A program made the translations under genes and the position numbers. Source: Promethearchaeia archaeon (GTDB taxonomy: Archaea; Asgardarchaeota; Lokiarchaeia; Sigyniarchaeales; SOKP01). Taken from it: a stretch of 64,000 nt of DNA. This document shows, one piece after another, positions 1 to 8,336 of this stretch (positions within the stretch are counted from its first letter, which is position 1; every line of letters starts with the position of its first letter). The notes under the pieces were generated by a model that was given only the letters and a program-made list of their open reading frames with translations, was not told the DNA's origin and ran no database searches. The stretch lies in assembly GCA_029856045.1 (NCBI GenBank), contig JAHQWG010000046.1:53477-117476 (forward strand). The letters are read 5' to 3'.

Positions 1-2
1 GA

Positions 3-911
3 TTGATTGGGGTTTGCTTAGTTTTTCTTTGTTTTTTAATTAAAGAACCGAAAAGAGCCAGTAAAGAAAGTATATTAAAAGGGATATTATCGGACGAGAA
101 AATTGATTATTCTCGCTCTTATCGAATAAAGATAAATGATTTGAAAAAAATTTTTACTAAACGTTCTAATTTCTGGTTGATTATAAATTTTGTAGATACG
201 ATTTTATATGGATTTTTATTAACATATATCATAACATACATAACGATTGAGGTTGGATTTTCTCTAACAGATATTACTTCAATTGTAATGTTATTAGTTT
301 TTCTTTTACCAATCATAATTTCAATGTTTGCTGGACAGTTTTATTTTGCTAGATTAGGTGATAAAAAAGTATCTAAAGGAGATCCGGCAGGTCGAGTTAA
401 AGTTGCTATTATATGTGGTTTAGTTCATATTCCATTTTTATTTTTTGGGTTTTTATTTTATCCTAATGTATCGCATTTAACTTTTTTTAAGGGAACTCTA
501 GATCTATCTAATGTGTTGCCACTATTTTGGATAGTACTCATAATAATGAGTCTAACAATTGGAGTAGGCATGTTTTTCGAATTTGGGATAGGTCCCTGTT
601 GGTTTTCCAGTATGGTGGATGTAAATTTACCGGAACATCGAGGTACTGCATATGCTATGGCAGCTATGATGGATGCAATTGGAAGGGCTTTAGGACCAAT
701 AATAGGTGGGTTATTGGTTGATCACTACACAAGTATTGGAGAGATCTATCCTTTCGGCACGACTATAGTAATTTCTATATTATCTTTTGGTATAATTTCG
801 GGGCTCTTATGGCTTCCCATCTATAAATATTGTAATAAAGATTTTGCTGAAATTGGGGCAATATTAGAACAAAGGGCTGAAGAACTTAAAAAACAATCAG
901 TTACAAAGTAA
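3..911 (+). CDS. MFS-type transporter, C-terminal part (5' truncated)
   Basis: This is the C-terminal part of a polytopic membrane transporter of the major facilitator type. The frame is open to the window edge, so the first Met or Leu codon seen is not the real start. At least five strongly hydrophobic helices are visible, around residues 50-75, 90-110, 130-155, 170-195 and 255-275. The segment with GTAYAMAAMMDAIGRALGPI, followed by GGLLVD, has the small-residue packing and charged loop typical of MFS helices 10-11. A charged tail with EILEQRAEELKK-like character ends the protein in the cytosol. The substrate cannot be told. It ends at a TAA and is followed by a short AT-rich gap and a convergent gene. 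The family call is reasonable and the subfamily is unknown. Confidence 0.6.
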   Translation: MIGVCLVFLCFLIKEPKRASKESILKGILSDEKIDYSRSYRIKINDLKKIFTKRSNFWLIINFVDTILYGFLLTYIITYITIEVGFSLTDITSIVMLLVFLLPIIISMFAGQFYFARLGDKKVSKGDPAGRVKVAIICGLVHIPFLFFGFLFYPNVSHLTFFKGTLDLSNVLPLFWIVLIIMSLTIGVGMFFEFGIGPCWFSSMVDVNLPEHRGTAYAMAAMMDAIGRALGPIIGGLLVDHYTSIGEIYPFGTTIVISILSFGIISGLLWLPIYKYCNKDFAEIGAILEQRAEELKKQSVTK

Positions 912-1042
912 AAATCTTTGAATTTGTTGATAAAATTGAGAGATATCTTAAAGCCAAACTCCCAAGATATCGATAATTTCTAAAATCAATAAATATCATA
1001 CGGAATAATAACAAAACCATAAGATTTTAGATATAATTATTA

Positions 1043-1852
1043 TTAAATTCCTTTCGAAAAAAGATTCTTATGACATGAACAACATGGAATTCCAATTTTT
1101 ATTTCATTTTGTAAATTATTGTCAATTACTTTAGATTTTTTAATTATTTCTAACAAGTTTTCCCTTATTTTTATCAGATCAGGGTTATTACTTAAATAAA
1201 ACTTTTTTAAATATGAAATATGATTTTCTCTCTTACAAATTGGGCAGATTAAAAATAAATTTAAAAACTTTTGATAATATTTTCTTTTTTTACCTCTTAG
1301 TTTTTTCTCTAACTTAATAAAACTTGATTCTGAACCGAGGTTTTCAAGAATTTTACTTGCTAATTGGGTTAGTATAATTTTCTTTTTGATTCCAATATGA
1401 GAGGATAATAGAAAAAATTTTTCAATTTGGTTGTCCTCAACAAATAGATTGATTTTATTATATAGTTCATCATGGATTATATCAGATTTATATCCTACTA
1501 AAAAGATTGGAATGTTATTGGTATTATTTTTAATAATTCTTATCCAATAATACAAATTATTGAATAAATCATCTTCTGAAGCATCAAAAAACAGTAAGCA
1601 CCCTTTAGCACCTCTGAAAAAGTTGGGGTATATTGAACGAAATCTATAGCTTCCATTTATATCCCAAATAGTCATTTTTAAGATATCTTCGTGTTCATTT
1701 GAACATTTTACAACTTTAATTGAAACACCTATGGTTAAAGAAGATGTGTTATCAAAAGAATTTGAATATTGATCTATACTATTAAAAAAATCAAATTTAC
1801 CAGAATTATATGATCCAACTGCTATAACTTTAGAAATATATAATCCTGGCAT
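1043..1852 (-). CDS. Degenerate Ras/Rab-like small GTPase with C-terminal zinc-binding region
   Basis: The N-terminal ~165 residues follow the Ras/Rab fold. There is a P-loop-like GSYNSGKF at residues 13-20, a switch I region with Thr40 in TIGVSIKVV, and a G3-like WDINGSYRF at 63-71, which matches the WDTAGQERF position of Rab proteins. The G4-like motif reads VGYKSD instead of NKxD, and the G5-like motif reads SSH instead of SAK. The P-loop has Phe where Ser/Thr should bind Mg2+, and the G3 Gln is Tyr. GTP hydrolysis or binding is therefore doubtful. About 100 extra residues follow, with CPIC and CCSC pairs that could bind zinc. There is no prenylation-type tail. Asgard archaea are known for many small GTPases; this one may be a pseudo-GTPase scaffold. 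It is flanked by a convergent transporter and an acyl-CoA dehydrogenase on the same strand. Confidence 0.7.
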   Translation of the reverse strand: MPGLYISKVIAVGSYNSGKFDFFNSIDQYSNSFDNTSSLTIGVSIKVVKCSNEHEDILKMTIWDINGSYRFRSIYPNFFRGAKGCLLFFDASEDDLFNNLYYWIRIIKNNTNNIPIFLVGYKSDIIHDELYNKINLFVEDNQIEKFFLLSSHIGIKKKIILTQLASKILENLGSESSFIKLEKKLRGKKRKYYQKFLNLFLICPICKRENHISYLKKFYLSNNPDLIKIRENLLEIIKKSKVIDNNLQNEIKIGIPCCSCHKNLFSKGI

Positions 1853-2061
1853 ATTATATCCACGCGAATTAACTTAAAACATTTATAATACTTAACTCCA
1901 ATCAAATTAATAAACATTTAACTATAAAAATTTTAAGATTTTATTCATTTAATTGTTATCTTTGAAGTAATTCCTAATTTAATTGATTTTAATCATTAAC
2001 AATTATTAATTTATATTCAAAAATAATTTTTAAGCAATTTAATATAATAAAAAAAATAAGT

Positions 2062-3393
2062 TTAAAATTCAATTTTTGGAAAAATATGTTCTTCTTTACG
2101 TAATGGTTTGTACTTGAAGAATCGACGTGATTCGCTATCTTCCAGCACTAGATTAGACCCACCGCCATGGACCATACAGTAAGGGTCAAGTATACCTATA
2201 GGGACGCTATACTGCCTAATGAATCCACGGCCACCCATAGTTCGAAAACAGTGCACAGCCGCCTCAAAAGCTAATTCTGACGCAGCAACTTTTAAACCCA
2301 TTGTTTGCTGAGCCATTAATTTTCCGCTTCCCAATTCTGGATATTTATCTATTTCTCTCGCGTAATTAATTAATGCTGCAATTAATAAATTTAGTTCCCG
2401 AATATTTTTAGAAATTGGGAATCTAATAACTTGATATTGGTGTAACTTTTTCTCAAATTGTTTTCTCTGAAGAGCATATGTGTGTGAATATAATAGTTTC
2501 TTCATTGCGTCACCAAGCGCTTCTGCACTAATGACAAGGCGTTCTTCTGTGAGCTGGTGGAACATTATATCCATACCTGAACCTTTTAGCATATTCTCTA
2601 TAGGAATTTCTACTTTATCAAATATTAAACGACTTACAAATGCATCTGTCATTCCGTAGGTTCTAACTCTACTCGCTTTAAAATTCTCTAACTGTTGATT
2701 TTCAGTGTCAACAATAATTGCTCCGATTGAGCCTTTATTAACTCGACCGTATAAAATTAAATATTTACAAATCATACCATTTGTTATAAAGACTTTTTTA
2801 CCTTTTGCAATAACTTTATCTCCTTGGGTTTGGAGATTTAATTCCATTCTTGCGATATCACTACCTGCGTTAAATTCAGTCATAGCGGACGCACCAACTT
2901 CTCCATCCCCTGCAACAGGAACTAAGAATGTTTCCCATTGATATTCATTTGCTTTATAAGAAACGGGATTGCAATAAAGTGTACCTCCCGCTAAACGTCC
3001 CATTTCAATACTCCAATTCCCAGCTATATATCTTTCGCTTTTTTCTGACCATCTTCCACCGCATAGAGCAAAAGCGATGAGGATATTCCTCATTATTCTC
3101 CCAACTTCGTATTTTTCAGGATAAAGAACCGTGCTATAATATCCTTTCTCTGCCAATTTTTTCATTATTTTAATTACAATATCTTTTTTTTTATCTTGAG
3201 TTGGTTCCTCCACAAGATAATTTAATTCTTCCAAAGTCCTCAAATCTTTATCAAGTTCTTTTTCTAAGAAATCATAAAAAGTAGCCAAAAATTCCTTTTC
3301 TTGCACGTTTAATAATGGGTTATTTAATAAGTCTAATTCTGGAACATATTTTTGTATTTGAATTGGTTTAAAGTCTCTTAATCTTGTATCCAT
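2062..3393 (-). CDS. Acyl-CoA dehydrogenase family flavoprotein
   Basis: This is a FAD-dependent acyl-CoA dehydrogenase of 443 residues, slightly longer than the usual 380-400 because of an N-terminal extension of about 60 residues. The flavin/substrate motif TEFNAGSD lies near residue 170, corresponding to the common TEPxxGSD. The site that holds the catalytic Glu in short- and medium-chain enzymes (YEGT) reads HGGGS here. A Glu is available at residue 284 in TEERLVIS, the position used by isovaleryl- and long-chain acyl-CoA dehydrogenases. That suggests an active enzyme of the alternative-Glu type. It lies 136 bp downstream of the glycyl radical enzyme on the same strand, so the two may be cotranscribed. 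The substrate is unknown; a branched or cyclic acyl-CoA is possible. Confidence 0.85.
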   Translation of the reverse strand: MDTRLRDFKPIQIQKYVPELDLLNNPLLNVQEKEFLATFYDFLEKELDKDLRTLEELNYLVEEPTQDKKKDIVIKIMKKLAEKGYYSTVLYPEKYEVGRIMRNILIAFALCGGRWSEKSERYIAGNWSIEMGRLAGGTLYCNPVSYKANEYQWETFLVPVAGDGEVGASAMTEFNAGSDIARMELNLQTQGDKVIAKGKKVFITNGMICKYLILYGRVNKGSIGAIIVDTENQQLENFKASRVRTYGMTDAFVSRLIFDKVEIPIENMLKGSGMDIMFHQLTEERLVISAEALGDAMKKLLYSHTYALQRKQFEKKLHQYQVIRFPISKNIRELNLLIAALINYAREIDKYPELGSGKLMAQQTMGLKVAASELAFEAAVHCFRTMGGRGFIRQYSVPIGILDPYCMVHGGGSNLVLEDSESRRFFKYKPLRKEEHIFPKIEF

Positions 3394-3529
3394 AATGATT
3401 TACACGTTTTTTATTAATTATAAATAAATAAGGTTGATTTTAAGATACCATTATATAAAACGTATATAAAAATTAAAATTTAATTCTAAAAAGAAAAGTT
3501 GAATGAAAGAAAGAAGAATAAATTTATTA

Positions 3530-5926
3530 TTATAATGAACACTCTGTTCGGGCAATAATATCGTCTTGTGCATTTTGCGATAATTCGGTAAACAAAACAG
3601 AATAACCTGCAATTCTTACAACCAAACCTCTATATTCATCTGGATTTTTTTGAGCATCAAGGAGAATTTTTTTTCCAACAACATTGAATTGTACCTGGAA
3701 ACCACCATCAGGTCCAAAAAATGTTCTTATCAGAGCCGGAAATAATTCTAGCTTTAAAGAATTCGGATGAAATGTCAAAATAAGCGAATTTCCGTTAGTC
3801 ATTAAATGATTCTGAAGTTTACTGACCGAATTAAGAATAGCTGTGGGACCATTTTTATCCATGCCATTTGAAGGGCAGAGACTAGTTGAAAGGACATCCC
3901 TTGATTTTCTTCCATTAGCAGAAGCACCTGTAAAGAAACCAAAAGCTAAATGAAATGATGTTGAGTAGAAACCAGGATTAAATTTTCCACCTCGATAATT
4001 TGTATGCTTTGTAATTTCATCACAATATACTTTTACCACATCCATAGCAATTTGGTCAACATAATCATCATCATTGCCAAATTTTGGAACTTTATTAATA
4101 AATAACTGCCTCCATTCTTCTCCTTTTCTTCCTTGATAGGTTCCTCTATAATTCTTTCTGAGCATTTCCACTAAATCTTCAAATGGGAGAATATTTTCTT
4201 CAAAAACAAATTTCTTAATTACTGCAAGACTATCCACTACCGTAGCAAAGCCAACTAATTGTGGTCCAGTAAAGTCATATACTGCACCACCATTTGTTAT
4301 ATCAAGTCCTCGTTCAATACAATCATCTGTAGTTGCAGATAAAAATGGCTGAGGATTAAGTTCGGAAATTGCTTTATCAAGGGCATTCATAGTTGAAACC
4401 ATAAAATTAACAAAATATTTCATTTGATTAACAAATGCATCCCAAAGATCATCATAACTAGCAATTTTTTTATCATTTTTATATCCATATTCCCTTCTAG
4501 TAAACATATCAATTCCATTTGCTAATGCTAATTCTAAACATTTTACGACATTAATTTGGTTTGCATTGGTTGACCCAAATGATTTATGTGGATGTTGCGG
4601 TTCAACACAGCCGATTGGCGCATATTCACGAGCATCTTCAAGTGTAAAACCAAGATTTACAAGTCCTTTTATCATTACTTGATCATTAAATAAAGCAATA
4701 CTTGCGCCCGATTTTATGGATTCTCCAACTTTAAAAAGAAAATCTTCTGGTGTCTCTTTATGAATTCGAACGGAAAAAGTTGGTTGAACAGTTTTTAAAT
4801 TAGTATATGCGTCTAATAAGAGGTATGATAATTCATTTGTTGCATCGTTTCCCTCACTGTCAACTCCTCCTATCGTTAAATTTTCTGCTATTGGGGGTCC
4901 TTCAGCAGCAACAATACCTTTACTTAGAAGATAATTCCACAATGTTGTTAATTTTAAAAAAAATAATTCAATTAGAAATTGTACTTCATCATTTGAAATT
5001 TCTCTTTCGCTTGTATCTTTTAAATAATATGGGTATAAATATTGATCTAATCGGCCAATACTTATTGCAAAGCCACCATCTTCCAAGCCAGATATTAAAT
5101 GAGTAAAATAAATAAGTTGAAGAGCCTCTTTAAATGACTTTGGTGGATTTTCAGAAATATTGTAACAAATTTCAGAAATTTCAAGAAGTTCTTCTTGACG
5201 TTTAGAATTTAATTCATTTTTCGCTAAATCTTTAGCTAAATTTGAAAATCTTTGAATAAAAGATCTTACTGTATTACAAACAATTATAACAGACTGTAAA
5301 AAAATTCTTTTTTTGGTATTTTCTGGAGTCGAATCAGAAAAATTCTTCATTTTTTCCTCAGCTTTTTGAATTAGACCATTTATTCCATATTTCAAAACAT
5401 TTTCATGTCCAGGAAAAAAATGACCAATGCCATTGGAAAGTTCGGTATCAACAATAAAAACAAGTTTTTCCATCATATCTATTTCATCAGAATTTAAATA
5501 AGTTAGAAACCTTGCTCGAACAGTATGTTCTTCATTTTTCCAATAAGGAATTATCTCTTCCTTTAGGAATTTTCTCTCTTCATTCGATATGATAAGTGGT
5601 TGTACAGGACGACTCTCATAAGTATCACAATCTTGTTCAATTGTATCAACTCGAATTTCGGGATATAATGGAGTTCCTACAAATTTAGTCGTTCGGTTAC
5701 CAACAATAAATTCATTATCCCAAATAATTATAGTCATATTAGATAAATAATGTTCCATAGCTTTTGCGAATCGAATTATTGGATTTTCTCCTTTTGTTTT
5801 TTTATATGATTCCGTGATTAATTTAGCTCTTTCCATACAAATTTCTTTCGATTGCTTCACAACTTTTTTTCTCATTTCTAGAGTTCTTTGCTTATAATTT
5901 AAATGGGAAACTTGTTCTAACTGCAA
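3530..5926 (-). CDS. Glycyl radical enzyme of the CxE (dehydratase/lyase) type
   Basis: This is a full-length glycyl radical enzyme of 798 residues. The thiyl-radical Cys is Cys440 in GCVEP, and Glu442 completes the CxE motif. In known families (glycerol and propanediol dehydratase, choline TMA-lyase, hydroxyproline dehydratase, isethionate lyase) this motif marks elimination chemistry rather than pyruvate formate-lyase. The C-terminal radical loop reads VVRIAGYSVLFTEL with the radical Gly at 774, followed by the QDDIIARTE ending common to PflD-like proteins. No radical-SAM activase gene is seen anywhere in the window, so activation must be encoded elsewhere. Downstream is an acyl-CoA dehydrogenase on the same strand. 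The substrate cannot be assigned. A fumarate-adding arylsuccinate synthase is less likely because of the Glu at CxE. Confidence 0.9.
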   Translation of the reverse strand: MQLEQVSHLNYKQRTLEMRKKVVKQSKEICMERAKLITESYKKTKGENPIIRFAKAMEHYLSNMTIIIWDNEFIVGNRTTKFVGTPLYPEIRVDTIEQDCDTYESRPVQPLIISNEERKFLKEEIIPYWKNEEHTVRARFLTYLNSDEIDMMEKLVFIVDTELSNGIGHFFPGHENVLKYGINGLIQKAEEKMKNFSDSTPENTKKRIFLQSVIIVCNTVRSFIQRFSNLAKDLAKNELNSKRQEELLEISEICYNISENPPKSFKEALQLIYFTHLISGLEDGGFAISIGRLDQYLYPYYLKDTSEREISNDEVQFLIELFFLKLTTLWNYLLSKGIVAAEGPPIAENLTIGGVDSEGNDATNELSYLLLDAYTNLKTVQPTFSVRIHKETPEDFLFKVGESIKSGASIALFNDQVMIKGLVNLGFTLEDAREYAPIGCVEPQHPHKSFGSTNANQINVVKCLELALANGIDMFTRREYGYKNDKKIASYDDLWDAFVNQMKYFVNFMVSTMNALDKAISELNPQPFLSATTDDCIERGLDITNGGAVYDFTGPQLVGFATVVDSLAVIKKFVFEENILPFEDLVEMLRKNYRGTYQGRKGEEWRQLFINKVPKFGNDDDYVDQIAMDVVKVYCDEITKHTNYRGGKFNPGFYSTSFHLAFGFFTGASANGRKSRDVLSTSLCPSNGMDKNGPTAILNSVSKLQNHLMTNGNSLILTFHPNSLKLELFPALIRTFFGPDGGFQVQFNVVGKKILLDAQKNPDEYRGLVVRIAGYSVLFTELSQNAQDDIIARTECSL

Positions 5927-6162
5927 TTTAAATCACTAAAAATCGTCAAATTTTTATTTTAATTTAATAGATTAAATAAAACTATATAATTAATTGAATA
6001 AATAATTCTCGAAGATAAATATATTTAATATATATATCAAAAATTGGTTGAAGATAAAAGAGTTTTTCACTAAAAATTTTAAAAATTTGATTAGTAGAAA
6101 TATAACTGCTAATGTGAAAGGAAAGGGAAAAAAAAAGAGATTAAATAAATTTATTAATTTAA

Positions 6163-6756
6163 CTATAAAGTAAATCCTTCAGGTAATTCTGATTCGGGTG
6201 TTCCTACTGGGACCCACGAGATATCCATAATAGTGTATGTTGGTTTTTTTGTTTGAAAGATTGGTAATACTCGCATACCAATCTTTGGTTCACCTACTGA
6301 AAGATAACCCATAAAGATTGTGCATACATCTTTGAATTCCACATTAATAAATTTAATTGGCTTTTTTAATGTATTAAAGGCGCCTGATCGTTCAGTAATT
6401 ATAAAAGAGTGTATCATTGCCGTTTTCTTTGCTATATCAGTTATATCTATTACCGTATTTTTTCTAAGACAATCAGGACAATAAATTCTGAATGGCATAA
6501 ATATGGAATCTTTTGATTCACATTTAGGATTATCACATCTTGAAGCCATTAATTTTCCTTTACTAAGTGATTCAAAAAATATTGCTTCTCCGCCATAGCT
6601 ATGAATATAAGTCATGTCTCGTGGATTAGTTATTCCACATAGTTTTCCATTATCATCAAATATAGGTGTGTTAGGCTCTATTATATGAAATTTACCTTTA
6701 ATTTTGTATCTGCCATTTTTTACGGAAACCCGTCCAACATCATTTTCGCTTTTCAT
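6163..6756 (-). CDS. DUF35 zinc-ribbon/OB-fold partner of thiolase-like protein
   Basis: This is a DUF35 (ChsH2/BbsA-like) accessory protein. A rubredoxin-type zinc ribbon is formed by CDNPKC near residue 75 and CPDC near residue 95, with a longer spacing than its three paralogues in the window. An OB-fold-like beta region follows and includes KFINVEFKD and a GMRVLPIF strand. The N-terminal ~60 residues are extra compared with the other copies. It starts 6 bp after the stop of the thiolase-like gene, so the two are clearly cotranscribed. In characterised systems such subunits bind and position the acyl-CoA of a thiolase-fold aldolase or thiolase. A complex with the upstream protein is inferred from this pairing. 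Confidence 0.85.
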   Translation of the reverse strand: MKSENDVGRVSVKNGRYKIKGKFHIIEPNTPIFDDNGKLCGITNPRDMTYIHSYGGEAIFFESLSKGKLMASRCDNPKCESKDSIFMPFRIYCPDCLRKNTVIDITDIAKKTAMIHSFIITERSGAFNTLKKPIKFINVEFKDVCTIFMGYLSVGEPKIGMRVLPIFQTKKPTYTIMDISWVPVGTPESELPEGFTL

Positions 6757-6762
6757 GATTTT

Positions 6763-8184
6763 TTAATCCTCCTTTAGTAGATGATTTGGATGCATTAAAA
6801 TTGTAGCAGTAACATGGGACCCGACACCAGCGTGACTGATAGCTAATCCACGTTTAGCACCCTTAACTTGTAAATCAGTCCAGTCCTTAGGTTTTTCTCG
6901 ACCAAATTTCTTCCATTTCTTTTCATCACCGTGTATTTCAGCCCATCGATTCCATATATGATATCCGATTTCAGCAATTTGCATTAAGCCCGTTGCACCA
7001 ACAGCATGCATACATCCAATTAAACCTCCGGAAAGGTTGCTTGGTAAACGCCCAGGTTTGCCAGTTTTAGGATTTGTATGATAACCATCTCCAGATTCAA
7101 TATAATCACGACCTTCACCATATGGACGAAGTCCCACATCTTCATATGATTGAATATCACTAATTGTAAATGCATCATGTAGTTCAATTACGTCCAGATC
7201 TTCGCATGGATCAACAACTCCTGTCATATTATATGCATAGTAAGATGCAATACGTGCAGCCAAAAAGCTAGAAAAACCGGGATATCGATCTCCTCCTGGA
7301 AATCTCTTTCCTAAATCATCATATAGTCCAGGTTCCTCATTGGGTAATAGTGGTATTTTCATATCTCGCCGATCTGCTACACGTAGAGTATGACTTCCTG
7401 CACCTATCCAAATTCGTAAAGGATTATCTGTAAGTTCATAAGCTGTTTTTTCATCACAAACAACTCCACAAGCAGCTCCTACGCTCATTAAACAACAATC
7501 TAAAACTCGAAGCGGATATGCTACAACTGGCGAGTTAATTACATCTTCAACAGTAATTTTCATACCACCATGTGCATAGGGATTCATCCTTCCATACCCG
7601 CGATTTTTTACAGCAATTTCAGCCATAGTTTTTCGAAAAGAATCTTCAGCTTTCCCAAATATTTGCCAATATCTCTGTGCCATAACAGCGTAATAACCTG
7701 TATATATATGACCGAGTGGTGTCTCCCAATCTTTATCTGCTGCACATGCAATCAGGTGATTTCCTTCATCAGTAGGAACTTCATCCATTCTTTCCCATCC
7801 CATAGCTAGAGCACAATCGCTGTAACCAGAAGCTACTGCTTTAATAGCTTCCCAAATAGTTGAACCCCCTGTAGCTCCCCCTGTTTTTACTCCAATAGTA
7901 CCAAGAGGATCTAGACCAAGCCGATCATGAATAACTGCTTCTCCTAAAAGTTGATCTCCGAAATGATCCGCAAAATGCCCGTAATATGCAGTATGTATAT
8001 ATTGTTTTAATTCAGCAGGAGTCATTTTTATAAAATCTGCCGCTGCAGTAAATGCTTCAATACATAGTTCTTCAGTTCGTAAAGTGGGAAAGGCACGACC
8101 AAATCTTGACATACCTGATGTTGCTAAATATACTGGTCGCGCCATTTTTGGAATCTTAAGTTGTTTATCACTAAATTTAATCAT
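6763..8184 (-). CDS. Thiolase-fold protein of the lipid-transfer/aldolase type (Cys-less)
   Basis: This is a thiolase-superfamily protein of 473 residues related to SCP-x/Ltp proteins. Conserved landmarks include DCCLMSVGAACGVV, ELHDAFTISDIQSYE and GGLIGCMHAVGATG. In classical thiolases the nucleophilic Cys sits in an ACASG-like motif; the matching stretch reads TGGATGGSTIWEA here and has no Cys. The C-terminal GHP motif is altered to CMHAVG. Ltp2-type retro-aldolases of steroid side-chain breakdown also lack this Cys and work with a DUF35 partner, and a DUF35 gene follows directly. A biosynthetic Claisen role through the usual Cys is therefore unlikely, and retro-aldol or another CoA-ester reaction is inferred. 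The upstream 150 bp is a divergent promoter region shared with an acyl-CoA dehydrogenase gene. Confidence 0.85.
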   Translation of the reverse strand: MIKFSDKQLKIPKMARPVYLATSGMSRFGRAFPTLRTEELCIEAFTAAADFIKMTPAELKQYIHTAYYGHFADHFGDQLLGEAVIHDRLGLDPLGTIGVKTGGATGGSTIWEAIKAVASGYSDCALAMGWERMDEVPTDEGNHLIACAADKDWETPLGHIYTGYYAVMAQRYWQIFGKAEDSFRKTMAEIAVKNRGYGRMNPYAHGGMKITVEDVINSPVVAYPLRVLDCCLMSVGAACGVVCDEKTAYELTDNPLRIWIGAGSHTLRVADRRDMKIPLLPNEEPGLYDDLGKRFPGGDRYPGFSSFLAARIASYYAYNMTGVVDPCEDLDVIELHDAFTISDIQSYEDVGLRPYGEGRDYIESGDGYHTNPKTGKPGRLPSNLSGGLIGCMHAVGATGLMQIAEIGYHIWNRWAEIHGDEKKWKKFGREKPKDWTDLQVKGAKRGLAISHAGVGSHVTATILMHPNHLLKED

Positions 8185-8336
8185 TTAAACTCATCTTTTG
8201 TAGTTAGTTTGAATTTTTTTTAAAGTATGTAGTAAAATTAATGATTATATTAAAATTAAGTTAAAGAATTAGATTAATTATTCTTTGAATATTTAACTAA
8301 TTATCTTTAAATCTTTTAAAAAGTTGAAAAGTTAAA

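Noticed and set aside
3530..8184. Anaerobic toluene/alkylsuccinate pathway (BssA plus BbsAB) reading of this region
   Set aside because: The glycyl radical enzyme has the CxE motif of dehydratases/lyases, lacks small BssB/BssC-like genes and an activase, and the thiolase-like protein lacks the Cys expected in BbsB.
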